Assembly (NCBI GenBank): GCA_000467715.1
Contig: AJFK01000613.1
Location: forward strand, 43,374-107,373
Reading direction: 5' to 3'
Origin: Hysterium pulicare CBS 123377
Taxonomy: Eukaryota; Ascomycota; Dothideomycetes; Hysteriales; Hysteriaceae
DNA: 64,000 nt
The position numbers were made by a program, and so were the translations under genes. Below the pieces are notes generated by a model. It was not told where the DNA came from and did no database searches. It was given only the letters and a program-made list of their open reading frames with translations. Positions 44,549-55,137 of the stretch are shown here, in pieces. Position 1 is the stretch's first letter. Each line of letters starts with the position of its first letter.

Positions 44549-44738
44549 TGATCATTACCTACCTCCAGTACTGATGTTCATCACCAGGTGGAATCCCTAA
44601 TGATGTATCGAGAAAGCTAACCGCTCCGCGCACCTGATCCCACGATCTCATCAACCACATATTCCCCGCGAATCTCTTCTACTATTGATGGATCCGACAT
44701 CAAGTCACCGGAAGTTTCCTTTCAACAGTAAATCACTA

Positions 44739-44784
44739 TCACGGGTCCCAATCCGAACGAACTTTCCTCGTTCTGAGTATAAAA
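44739..44784 (+). promoter_or_regulatory. Array unit 4 promoter (TCACGGG - TATAAAA)
   Basis: TCACGGG at 44739-44745, TATAAAA at 44778-44784, then TCCGCAGTCTCTTCTCCC. Only short ORFs follow; one (ATG near 44920) encodes about 38 residues containing VVDW. Confidence 0.5.
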
Positions 44785-45245
44785 TCCGCAGTCTCTTCTC
44801 CCAAACCTCCTTTCTTCTTTACACCACGGACATTGGATCTAGGAATGTCCAAACGTAGAGGTGATCAAGTACATGTGCTTGCTCGGTATCTACCGCTTCC
44901 TTAACGGTCCATCACCTGGGGATGAATGTGCAAGATGTGTCTGTGGTGGACTGGCAATACATCCTCGCTCATACCAATTATGGTGCGTCCAGCAAGCTCG
45001 AGCATGTTGAAGTAATGGCTGGGCGTGTTTGTGCCTGAGTAGATGAGTATGGGAGACCCAGAGAGTGGTAAGTTTGGGATTTGAAAGGATGCTCATCATA
45101 ATTATTGAATCGTAATAAGCAGATTCGGTTTGAATTCGGGAATGATAAACCCCACCGTTTCTTGTGGAATCTAAAATTTCATCCATCGACCTGGTTTCAA
45201 AAGTAGTTCTGACTTCCGATCACTTACCTACCACTCCACGGTACC

Positions 45246-45308
45246 TTTGTCAGCTTCATCGACCGGAAATCACATGCCTTAGGGGAGAATCCCTCCTGGC
45301 TGTATAAA
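45246..45308 (+). promoter_or_regulatory. Array unit 5 promoter (TTTGTCAGC - TCACATG - TATAAA)
   Basis: TTTGTCAGC at 45246-45254, TCACATG at 45270-45276, TATAAA at 45303-45308, then CCTCCTCTTTTCCTTC. A 53-codon ORF (MFQNHSTKICMDQLREPSAR...) starts near 45391 after a CCAAAACTCAAG leader. Confidence 0.55.
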
Positions 45309-45705
45309 CCTCCTCTTTTCCTTCATCAAGTTATTCCTTCCCACATTATTAACAAGCTTTGGTTCGTCCAAAATCCAAAACTCAAGCGGCATGTTCCAAA
45401 ATCACTCAACCAAGATTTGCATGGACCAGCTTCGAGAACCATCTGCACGAGATGATATGGTTGTGAGGGGAGTGTGTTCGGAGACGAGTCTGGTTGAATC
45501 AAAACTGGATGAGGACGGTGGAGCATGGCCGAGTTGGGGAAGGTCTGTGTGATCGGAGGAGGTATATGGATAAGGTAATAACGAAGATCTTCAACATTTC
45601 CATGGAGAAGTAAACGGCTGAGTATTACGGATCCTCCTTCTAGTCACTGTTCAATTCAAGCGTGGGTAAGGATTCAATGACTGAAATCGGCACGGTCTCC
45701 AGGAT

Positions 45706-45745
45706 TCACGTGCTCTAGCCGAATCTCGCTCTTGTTGACTATAAA
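45706..45745 (+). promoter_or_regulatory. Array unit 6 promoter (TCACGTG - TATAAA)
   Basis: TCACGTG at 45706-45712, TATAAA at 45740-45745, then GCCTCCTCAGCCCC. No ORF of note. Confidence 0.5.
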
Positions 45746-46224
45746 GCCTCCTCAGCCCCTTTGATTCTTTTTCATCACCTTACATTGACTATCGGACCCA
45801 GAGCCCTCCTCGGAACAAAAATTAACCTCTCGACCATAACATGTGGGCGCTGGTACTTGGCTAGATCCCAGTAAAAAGCAGGTGAATGTCCAATACGCTG
45901 AGGGGCATGGAGCGATGAGTAATGAAAAGCACTCAAGGTCCTTCCGTATGGCGTTGGTTAAGTGATCGACGATCGTTAAATCTTCGGCTGCGGATGCTTG
46001 ATGTGGTTCCGGGGTTTTGGAGTGATGCCGGTTCTCATCCGTTTCAAACCTAAGGGTAATTATTCGCTAGAAATTCATAATTGGTAGCAGGATCGGGCTG
46101 TTCCTCCTCTGACGGGCAAGCAATCTTGGAGAATCTCGCAAGTGTAACTATACAAGAAGGCGTCTTTTCGTCTAGGTGTTTCGTGAGTACTCATTAATCC
46201 TACCAAACTCCTAAAGACTTCGTC

Positions 46225-46292
46225 TTTGTCAGCACCTTCGTCCACTCCTCACCTGTTTTAGCCCATCTTTTCTTTCCTTTCGCCCATAAATA
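46225..46292 (+). promoter_or_regulatory. Array unit 7 promoter (TTTGTCAGC - TCACCTG - CATAAATA)
   Basis: TTTGTCAGC at 46225-46233, TCACCTG at 46249-46255, CATAAATA at 46285-46292, then CATCATCACTCCCCCTC. The downstream box is at 46618-46632, where one frame reads RMMNFITV before TAG. Confidence 0.55.
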
Positions 46293-46617
46293 CATCATCA
46301 CTCCCCCTCAAGTGATTCTTTCTCCGCACAAAGGACCAGCCGGCTGAAGGGGCTCACATAGAGACGTTGAGGACATTGATGCTCGCGTTGGGGTTGTCTT
46401 TGGTCCTACACCAGAATCCCTTCAAGCAGGCCATATGATGGCCACCTTGACCATCGCCTGGTTACATGGATCATACAGTCTTCAATAACGACATGATGTT
46501 GCTGTGATGGGCTTGGGAGTGATACGGGCAACCCAAATCTTTCTTCACAAGGATAAATCTCGCTCGGACATGGAGGGAGCTTGAAGTTTGAGAAATTAGG
46601 TGATCGTATGAGAATGA

Positions 46618-46632
46618 TGAACTTCATCACCG
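46618..46632 (+). repeat. Downstream shared box, copy in unit 7
   Basis: TGAACTTCATCACCG, 333 bases after the unit-7 TATA box. In frame it encodes part of RMMNFITV followed by TAG, so it may be the remnant of a short coding tail. Confidence 0.5.
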
Positions 46633-46758
46633 TTTAGAGTAACTACTGATCTTCGGTGATGTTCAATGGCTTCCAAAATGACCTATGTCCCGATCAATGT
46701 CGTCTCTGAGGCCTTAGATGCGTCAGGAAGCAGCTTGTGCCAGTAAAATCCTTCACTG

Positions 46759-46804
46759 TCACGTGCTCCACAGTACCTCTTACTGCCGAGTTCTGTTCTA
46801 TAAG
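46759..46804 (+). promoter_or_regulatory. Array unit 8 promoter (TCACGTG - TATAAG)
   Basis: TCACGTG at 46759-46765, TATAAG at 46799-46804, then TACCCCTTCATCTTCTC. Downstream-box variant at 47123-47137. Only tiny ORFs follow. Confidence 0.5.
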
Positions 46805-47288
46805 TACCCCTTCATCTTCTCAATCCACTTCCCTACCTCACATCAAATTTGAGCGGTCTTGCTTCCAAAAATTAAGGCTAAATGGAGTAATGTCTCTTCT
46901 GGATTTGGCCTGGAAGTTCAAACATACATAGCGGTTATGATGTTTATACCAGGCGAACCTAGCAATGCATAAAAAATTGTTCAAACAAAATGCAATTATG
47001 TGGTTACCCTAGAGCGGCTGGTTATAGTCCAAAACGAGGTATACTCCAACTGCATGGCCGATAGTGGGGACGATGAAGTAGTGAATATGGACATTGACTT
47101 CCTGGTAAGTAGATCTGAATGCTGAAGGGCATCACCGTGTATAAGATATGGCCTCCGTCCAGAGAACTTAGTAGAATCTGTCCCTACTAGACGTTACACC
47201 TAATCTGAACGCAAGAATCGAGGGAACCGCTATTATGTAGCGGCCTGATCCCTTTCTGGCTTGTTTCTTTCAGGGTGATTCTGATATC

Positions 47289-47354
47289 TTTGTCAGCATC
47301 TCTTAGAGTTTCGGAGCTCACGTGCTTTTAGTGCTCAACTCCCTCAACATAAAT
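47289..47354 (+). promoter_or_regulatory. Array unit 9 promoter (TTTGTCAGC - TCACGTG - CATAAAT)
   Basis: TTTGTCAGC at 47289-47297, TCACGTG at 47318-47324, CATAAAT at 47348-47354, then GTTCCATCCTCTTTGCC. This is the last unit; an ORF of 78 codons at 47539-47775 follows but is not recognised. Confidence 0.5.
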
Positions 47355-47932
47355 GTTCCATCCTCTTTGCCAAAACCTTGCGCGCAACACAAACGGCATT
47401 GTTCCTGAAAGCTCACCAAAGTAGCAGAGGAGCGGCTCTTTGTTCGGAGTTGTGTATCCTCGTTGATCTGTCGATGAGCCATCCCCACGGGACATTAATC
47501 AATGAAGAACCCCTTACGGCGCTGAATATCCCAGTACAATGGCGCCGAATCTAAAAGAAATGTCAAGCAAAGATGATGGTTTTTGGTTGGTGTATGGGTT
47601 TGAGCTTGTAGTTATGGAACCCCGTTTTGAGAGCTTGATTCAGCCCGCATTGCTTCATGTAGTACTACTGATGATGGAGCTTGCCATTATCAAATCGTCG
47701 AGAATATCTGCACCTATAATTAGTGATGGCCATACCAGTGTCAGCTTTCTCTTGGCGGAAAAGGAAAAGTCATGAGTCATGCATTGCATAGTCAATCTGC
47801 TCGTACAATAAGGCGCAAAAGGGAGCAGAAGAAAGACCATGTAAATACAATACGTTACAATACGATTAGGCTCCGTTTGCGCCAACTCCGAGTAATATCA
47901 ATCCATCCAGCCACGCTAACTACTCCCAACCC

Positions 47933-48861
47933 TCAGTGCCGCTCAGTAGGTGAATATGCGTCTGAGATATGCACAGGATCTGCCGTAGAAGGGAGTTCCC
48001 CTCCATAAATTTGGTGTTCAGGCGCATAGCAGTTCTGCTCCTGTTTCATCCACGGACTATGAGCTGATCCACCAAAGTAACTCTGCGTCTGATTATCAGA
48101 AGGCGCAAGCACGTCTGCCCTCTCGTATTTCCTTTTTCTGGCGAGAAGCCACCATAGCAAAATTGTGAATGCAGCAATAGCGGCACTGATGGCGATTCCG
48201 ACTCCAATTCCGGCGCCAAAGCTTGGAGTCGATGTTTTCGGTGGTGCGGAAGCTTGTATCGTTCCGGTAGCGGATTGCTGTGAGGAGGTGGCGCTCGGGA
48301 TGCTCGATTGGCTAGGGCAAGAAATCGAAGCAGCTCCGTTTGACGTGCTAGGATAATTTATAAAACTCGCGTTGCCCCAATCGAAGCCGAAATGAGAGTC
48401 GCAGCATTCCTGAGTATCGGGACCGCGACCGCAGCAGAGTTTACCATCTTGACAAGGCGTTACAGCCACCGAGGTATTCAGTGGCTCTTCTGGAAGTGAT
48501 TGTTAAATTATGTGAACGTGCGTAAAGGACGTATATGGGGAGGAAGGGCATTAAAGTTGCATTTGCGGGACTTACCAGTTGAGCATACAGTGGCACAATT
48601 TGACAATGTGCCCCATTGCTTATCGGTGCATCCTCCACGATAGGTTGCACCATATTGCCATGAATAGCAAAGACCGTTGGAGTAGCAGAGGTCGGTGTGT
48701 GAAGCGTCAGTTGCGTAACAACATGAACCTTGTTGATTGCCGCCGTTGCAGGGCTGGTAACCTGGAGCAAGGCTTCCATCTCGAAAGTAGCAGGGGACAG
48801 AAAAAGCGAATATGATGAAGTAAGGGAAGATGAGAGCAAGCTTAAATGCTGAGGAAGCCAT
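47933..48861 (-). CDS. Cysteine-rich single-pass cell-surface protein
   Basis: Exons 48861-48576 and 48489-47933 join in frame to 280 residues. A signal peptide (KLALIFPYFIIFAFSVP) is followed by a Cys-rich ectodomain (YFRDGSLAPGYQPCNGGNQQ, GSCCYATD, CYSNGLCYSW, then CCGRGPDTQECCDS). A Ser/Thr-rich stalk leads to one membrane helix (GVGIAISAAIAAFTILLWWL) followed by basic ARKRKYER and a ~75-residue cytosolic tail. This layout is common among lineage-expanded fungal surface or sensor-like proteins; ligand and function are unknown. The donor GTAAGT and acceptor TTCCAG are canonical. The gene directly follows the promoter-unit array on the opposite strand; no link is implied. Confidence 0.8.
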
Positions 48862-50682
48862 CAGATGATTGTGTACTGAAGATGGAAGTTCTTGCTTTCT
48901 CTCCGAGGAGTCTGAAGGTTTACAGCACGCCCACCTCCAAGGTAGGATCTAGCTGACTTTTATCTAACCCTGCCACAACACTGGGCCCGCCCGGCGTTGC
49001 GTACAACCTCATGTTTGTGCGGCACAGTTGCACAGCCCAATTGCTTCTCAATGAATACCGACCCAAGGGACATATTTTTGGGACCTTACATCGTATTGTT
49101 CGGTTAAAAATAGAGACATAGTTTTGAGTGAAGGCTGGCGTTTGCTGCGGAACTGCGAATTCTCTTTGGTTGAGTTGAGTGAGAACTGCGCTTTCGTCGA
49201 GCTGAACGGCCATGGAGCCGTTTATTTTCCAGATTAAATCTTCTCAGATCTAAACGGAGATAGCAAACACTCATTCAACAAACCCAATTTGCTGGACATG
49301 ATCGTGAGAGAAAGAAGAAGAAGACATGAAGAAGAAGAGAAAGGCCCTTTAACGATACGAGCCAGGCATCGAGGCTTGCTGTCCGGAATATACTTTTTCC
49401 GCGCCGTCGATCTTCATCGCTGAGCTGAGCCCCTAACCTGCACCCTCTCAAATTGTCTGTGCACAACTTTTGTATGTTAGCCACGCTCTCACAGGCTTGT
49501 ATTGACATTTCATCTTACAAACTCCCAGCAAAGAGGACGAAAAGTACAAAACGTTCGCCATCCGAGCCGAAGACCGCCATGACTCTTGTTTTGCCTCATC
49601 CTGCAATGTATAAACTCAAATGAATGGTATTGGCATGATTACGATTAACAGTTACTGATGAAATTGAATGAAGAGCAGGTGTATGCAAGTCGCCCGAAGC
49701 AAGTTGGACTATCCTAAGCAAATTCCTTATCGGGAGCAAGCCCGAACAAAAAGGGAACAAAAGCGGCATATCAACCCTAGAAAGAGAGACAGCGAGGTGT
49801 AGCATAACCCGAAGTTAGTCACAATGCAAAACCGAGATATACACTCGCTTCTACACTCTCAAGAAATGTGAAAAATTCTCGGGGGATTGGGGGCTTTAAT
49901 GGTTCTAGTCCTATTTTGGCTTAGCATTATTCTTTGCTGAAAACATTTTTGAAGTATTTCTCTCATAGGTCTTCGCTCGAGTTCCCTTGTGCAGCATCGT
50001 ACCACCAAGGTATTTAAGTCCTGCTACTTGTTCAAAAGCATTGCGTTGCCCATGCAGCTCCAGGCCAATTGGCAATAGCTACGCGTTCGGTACCAACAGG
50101 ACGGAAACCCCTGCTGCGACCGAGACCCGGGATCCCGCCTCGTCTGGCAGGTCGCTACTGAGTTAGATGTAGGGGGGAGTGTATGATATGACCCGAATGG
50201 CTCGAGACGCCCGAGTGCCTACAGTCTACTGAGTGGGTAAAAGGATTGTTAGGGCTTTCTGGGGAGAGCTGTTAGATGCTCAGATGAAGAAGCGCCTCCT
50301 GACTACAAACGTTCTATCCAGACATCGGAAAGGCCCCTCTCAATTCACATTGACAATGGACGGATGGTTTCACCGGCGACGTGGATGCCAAGGCGGAAGA
50401 AAAGAAAACAGTTCCATTAGAATTTCCTTCGGTATATCAGTCAAGTGTGCGAGTCAAGCTCCAACGGCCTATGCCGGGGTCTATGCCGGTGTCTATTCCT
50501 TCGTTTGTGCTGTGCGGTAGTGATGATGAGGCGAAATAAGGAGAAGAAATTGCGGAGTACATCCAAGTGGTTTCAAACGATGAGAGATAGTCCCAGCTTT
50601 AAGAGGCTCAACGCCACCGCGGAAAGTATCCTTTACCTGGATCGTTGCGTTCGACAGTTCGGCACTTATACACCTCACCAAT
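48862..50682. other. Intergenic region with a GAA-rich tract
   Basis: 1.8 kb between two divergent genes. A purine tract (GAAGAAGAAG type) lies at 49310-49350. A short tandem repeat (CTATGCCGGGGT, CTATGCCGGTGT, then CTATTCC) lies near 50466-50495. Several ORFs of 70-105 codons overlap each other and none looks like a protein. Confidence 0.4.
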
Positions 50683-51940
50683 ATGACGCCTCGAGACGAT
50701 TTACTAGCGATTCTGATCGCGTTCTTGGTCATTGATACCATTGCAATCGCTCTGCGATGTTTCGCTCGAGTAGGACTTGTAAAGTCTTTCGGTCTAGATG
50801 ACTGGGTCATGATGTTAGGCTATGTAAGTTCTCTTCCAGGTCTTTGGACGCCCTTTCCGTCTCTTTCCCTCCTCGCTGACTACTTTAAGGCTGCCTTTGT
50901 GGCTCTTTGTTGCGTTCTCTTCCTTGCACTCCATTACGGACTTGGGCGGCATATGACAGAGCTGGAGCCGTGGCAGTTGATAGAAGCCGGAAAGTATGTC
51001 AAGGCGGCTAACACCACTATCCTCGACCTCGCTGCTAACCTCTTTCATTGCTAGTACTTCATTGCTGGCCAAATGATCTATGCTGCGGGCTCTGGTTTAG
51101 TCAAAATCAGTGTTGGCTTGCTATTATACCGAATCGCGCCAAACCAGATCTATCGGTTCGCACTGATTTTTGTGTTACTAATCATCGGAATTTGGAGTCT
51201 AGTCACATTCTTTATCATCACCTTTCAGTGCCGACCGCTCTCTGTCGCCTGGGGTGTTGGAAAAGGAACTTGCATGAAACCTATCGTTTTGACAAAGACT
51301 GGATATGCTTTCTCAGCAATGGATATCGGATCAAGTTGGCTGTTTGCGATCTTGCCAATTCCTATGCTGTGGAATGTGCAGCTGAGCAGGCGAATAAAGC
51401 CATCAATTATCGGCATTCTCGCTATAGGTGTTGTGTAAGTCTTGCTTCACCACTTTCCGGTAATCATGTTGTTTTCCTGACCCTGGGATAGTTCTAGTAC
51501 TGCTACCATCGTTCGACTCAAGCATCTGATAGCTCTCACTACCCAACAGGATGTACTATGTAAGTTAAGGCCTTATATTTTCAAGACGTTAACTAAGAAG
51601 GCTTCTAGTTGCCATAGTGACGGCTCAGACGTGGTCGGTCCTTGAACTCGCAATTGCGATCCTTGCTGGATCACTGGCAACTCTACGGCCGATACTCAAG
51701 TTCATGAACGTCCATGGTTTGGGAAGCAGTGGCGGAACCCCTCGAATTAAGCTCAGCAATACGGACGGTTATTACAGTGGTCATCATGAACTTGGTCATA
51801 TCAAACGTCCACTCAAGGATCACGGACAAAGCTCCAAGGTAGAAGCAATCAGGGGGGACACAGACAGCCAGGAGTTCATCTTGGAGGATAACAACATTCA
51901 GAGGAAGACCGATTTCACCATCTCATACAGCCGCGCATAG
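50683..51940 (+). CDS. SAT4/PTH11-type rhodopsin-fold integral membrane protein
   Basis: Exons 50683-50823, 50890-50997, 51055-51434, 51498-51559 and 51609-51940 give 340 residues in frame. It has the seven-helix layout of the fungal rhodopsin-domain family: LLAILIAFLVIDTIAIALRC, GLDDWVMMLGY, QMIYAAGSGLVKISVGLLLY with the YRIAP motif, FQCRPLSVAW, DIGSSWLFAILPIPMLW, RRIKPSIIGILAIGVV and WSVLELAIAILAGSLATLRP. The tail of about 80 residues is hydrophilic and cytosolic. Relatives include GPCR-like receptors and secondary-metabolite-linked membrane proteins; function here is unknown. The exon 2 donor is chosen at GTCAAG to keep KYYFIAGQM in frame; the better-looking GTATGT four bases earlier shifts the frame to a stop. 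Confidence 0.85.
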
Positions 51941-52809
51941 GCGATTGTTGCCAATGTCTAGATTTCGAAGTTGAGGGGAGCGCGGCGAAAACCAAACATG
52001 TAATTCCATTCAACTGTTATCGGCCAGTGCTCGCGCCGCTTTGTAGCCAATTCCATTCATCAGCAAGAGCGAGTTTCGCTGCTTGTACTCACAGTAGTAT
52101 GTGTGTTGCAACAAATTCTAAAGAATGACCTGATCTTTGTGCCGCTGTAACCAGAGTCATTCCAACAGACTAATGTGCTTGCGGCCTCATATCGGTCATG
52201 GCGAAGGCTTACAATTTCAAAACTATTTCCGAGGTCCCGCAAGTGTTCACTATCCACAAATGAGAGCTGGATAAGAAAACAGAATCATCCAGAAAACAAG
52301 GGTGAAATGCAGGGGAAGCTAACGTGGTCACCGTTTCGGAAATTGCAGTCTGCAGTCTGCACAAACTGCTAGTATGATCTTTCGCCTGTCCCGGTTTGGC
52401 GCCAAAGTTCTCCCATACGTTTTAAACCTTGTCTTTGTGGGAGCGTACGTGAGTGGATGCAGCACTCCTAGTTACAGGGGGGTGAAGACTGTAGGATTCG
52501 ACTGATAAAAGAAACCGGGGCGTATGCGGCGTAGCGAGGGTGTGATTAGCATAACCTCTTAGACCTCTTCGTTATGAATAGCCTTGGTCCAATTCTAGAC
52601 GCGTCGCCATGACTAGTTTACGCCGCAGCAACAAGCGGTGTGGGTGTGGGACGATACATAGCTTAGATAGGACATTTGGCCAACTCTGGCTCAGCGCTTT
52701 ATTTAGTCGCCTCAAACACCTCTTGACCTCGCTATCAACTGTCAATCACTTCACCGAATAATATATCTTACTTTCATAATTCTCCCTCGAGTACCTGCTA
52801 TCCGAAGAA
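51941..52809. other. Intergenic region
   Basis: 870 bases without a supported gene. CGCTTTATTTAG near 52695 could serve as a TATA-like element for the following phosphotransferase-like locus, 115 bases before its ATG. Confidence 0.35.
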
Positions 52810-53993
52810 ATGGCGAGCGAGTCCGTCGGAAGAGGCGAGTTGGACTATCGAAGAGCTTACTGCAGAATGGCTCAGCCGAATTCTGAAATTGAAGGTCAAG
52901 GAGGCCAAGATTCTGAACACCATCCACGGGACCGCAAGCAAGATCATCCTCGAACTGTCTTACGAGGAAGAGCCTCCTGCTGGTATCGCTCCGCATCGAG
53001 TTTGTGTTAAGGGTGGATTCCGGGAGGAACTGCGCAGATTAGGTCTCAACGTCGTGTACCGCCGCGAATCGGAATTCTTCTACTATATTGCGCCCAAGGT
53101 GAACATGAGGCTACCAGTCTGCTGGTATGCAGGTACCGACAAAGTCAATGGCCAGGGCATCATCGTTTTGGAAGATTTGACGGCTGCAAATTGTACGTTT
53201 GGAGAGTGCCTGGAACCCTGGCCAGTCTCCCGTGTTGCTGCCGGGCTTGAGCAGCTGGCAGAGTTGCATGCGAGGACTTCGGGAGCGACATTAGCCTCCT
53301 ACCCTTGGCTCATGTCTCAGATGAGGGATGTGATTGTGGGCATGCTCTCTCCTGGAGAATGGGAAAAACGTTTCCATCCTGATGCTGCCCCACCGGTCCC
53401 TGCACATATGGTCAATCGAGAAAGGATGCTAGCAGCTTTCAAAACTCTTTGGAAAGTGGAGCCGAAAATGCCCTGTGCGTCTTCATGGTGATGCTCATAT
53501 TAGCAACACGTTCATTACCGCTGCTGGTGAACCAGGATTCGTTGACTGGCAAGGGCCTCACATTGGATCAGCTATGCATGACGTCGCCTATTTCCTGGTT
53601 GGAGCCCTCACTATTGAGGACCGTCGTGCGAGCGAACGCCAACTTTTGTCCACCTATCTAACGGCATTACATGCTGCTGGCGGGCCGGAATTCGAAGTTG
53701 ACGACATATGGCTCGAGTACCGATATCACAACCTACATGGCTTCGTCTGGCCGCTATCAGGCCCACTGATGCAGATAAAGGAGAGAGTCGACGAGATGTC
53801 ACTGCGCCACTGTGCAGCAATCGAGAATCACAAATCTTGGAGCTGTTGGAAGCATTGCCGCAATACCAGAAGGCGTAAAGGAATGAATGAAGAAAGCCCT
53901 CATCTCGCTCACGGGAAGCTAGAATATCAACCGAGTCCTGAGCTTGAACTTCGGCGGAAGCTTGGTGAAGTCTTGGGAGGCATATGCAAGTAA
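52810..53993 (+). pseudogene. Aminoglycoside-phosphotransferase-like gene with two frameshifts
   Basis: Kinase-fold APH/choline-kinase-like protein of a fungal family with IHGTASKI, CVKGGF, YRRESEFFYYIAPKVNMRLP and GQGIIVLEDL, then the catalytic-loop motif HGDAHISN and the metal-binding Asp in VDWQGPHIGSAMHDVAY. The parts lie in three frames: ATG 52810 (MASES), a middle frame to 53490, and a third frame from about 53470 to the stop at 53993. Each switch is repaired by dropping one base: within GTCGGA near 52825-52829 and within AAAA at 53465-53468. No introns explain them, because conserved motifs lie on both sides. Either a recent pseudogene or sequencing error; an intact version would have about 390 residues. 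Substrate unknown. Confidence 0.8.
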
Positions 53994-55137
53994 GGTCTTG
54001 TTTTGAGTAGTTGTGTAGCCAGAAGTGATTCGGCGGGTCTAGGCATTCGAGGCGGTTTCAATATGAGGAGATTTTACAGCGCGTCCGTAGACAACCAACA
54101 ATAATGCTCTGCTAATCTTCTCATTTTGTGATGGAAATAACGGGAAGTGGATGAACTACGTGGAGCATGTGTCAGCAGAAATAACCCCAGCTGTGCTTTT
54201 CTCGTTGGTTTCAATTGTAATCGCCCTTTTCCGCATAAAGTAAACTGATAGGAAAAAGCTCATACATAAAAGGTTCCGTCTTTTCCTCTATCGTTAACCT
54301 TGCGGGATATGAAATCTCCCAGCCTATCCTCTATTCTGGCTCTGACGAGAAAAGTGAGATGAAACCTCGGGAAAGAGGTGTTGGGCTTGTAACTTGATAC
54401 GTCTTTGCAGAATCATTGGGCAGTTAAAGTTTCTAAGTACTGTGGGTGTCATGCGGCCTTTGTACAGTCATGAAAAGGGTGTATTTCAATATGAGAAAAC
54501 GTGCGCCAGAGGCCGAACGAGGAGACGACGGAGGTTGAGGTCGGTTGACCTAATACTCTTCCTGAAAAATGCTATTACTTACTCTTCAGACATTCATTAT
54601 TGTAGTGCCTCAAGGATTTCTCCTCACGTATAGATGAGTTCCCATGGAACCATTGATATCATCAGGCCCGCATGGTTCTTTCGTCAATCGAGCGGAAGAT
54701 CCATATTGGAAGCCCATGCTTGATACAATTTAGCTAAGCCAGATAGCAGGATAAGTCTAATAAGTACCTATGGGTTGGTGAGTATTAGGTATCGAAGGAT
54801 GGATATTTTGGGTTCAAAGCCTCGGGTGAGAGACGATTACGCTTGACCCGAAATGGACAAGGGTACCTTCCACGGTTCGCCCAACTTCGTGAAAGCATCA
54901 AAAGAAACAACTATGAAACAAATGTATTCACGATGAACTGTCATTCCTAAAATAATGCCAGAGTCTACTCCTCCCATAGGTAAGCCATTCTTACGAAGAC
55001 TAGTTCCATTGGAAATACAATCAGGAACACATAACCGCAGGTATCGCTGCTCTTCATCTACGCAACTGCTCATTTAATTTCTGTCTCAGCTATATTTCCA
55101 AGTATCTTAAACATTATTGAAAGAATATTCAGACATT
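53994..55137. other. Intergenic region between phosphotransferase-like locus and membrane protein
   Basis: About 1.1 kb. CATAAAAGG with a short CT stretch near 54264-54290 is a weak promoter-like site. One minus ORF (54837-55073, 78 codons) is open but unrecognised. Otherwise AT-richer DNA without features. Confidence 0.35.

Larger units (their letters stand above)
42441..47932. other. Gene-poor block with a plus-strand array of promoter-like units
   Basis: Between RTC4 and the Cys-rich surface protein gene there are 5.5 kb without a long ORF. Nine units, each with a TATA-like box and usually a TCAC-type box 30-52 bases before it, follow each other on the plus strand with TATA positions near 42898, 43678, 44230, 44778, 45303, 45740, 46285, 46799 and 47348. 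CT-rich leaders follow, several reaching a CCAAA-ATG start context. Downstream parts have diverged, though a second shared box recurs in at least four units. Individual units are listed separately. Function unknown. Confidence 0.65.

Noticed and set aside
42441-47932. CRISPR-like or satellite repeat array
   Set aside because: The units share only short boxes at constant positions, not long identical repeats with spacers.
54837-55073. Minus ORF of 78 codons
   Set aside because: Composition is plausible, but there is no promoter, signal or recognised motif; length is within chance.
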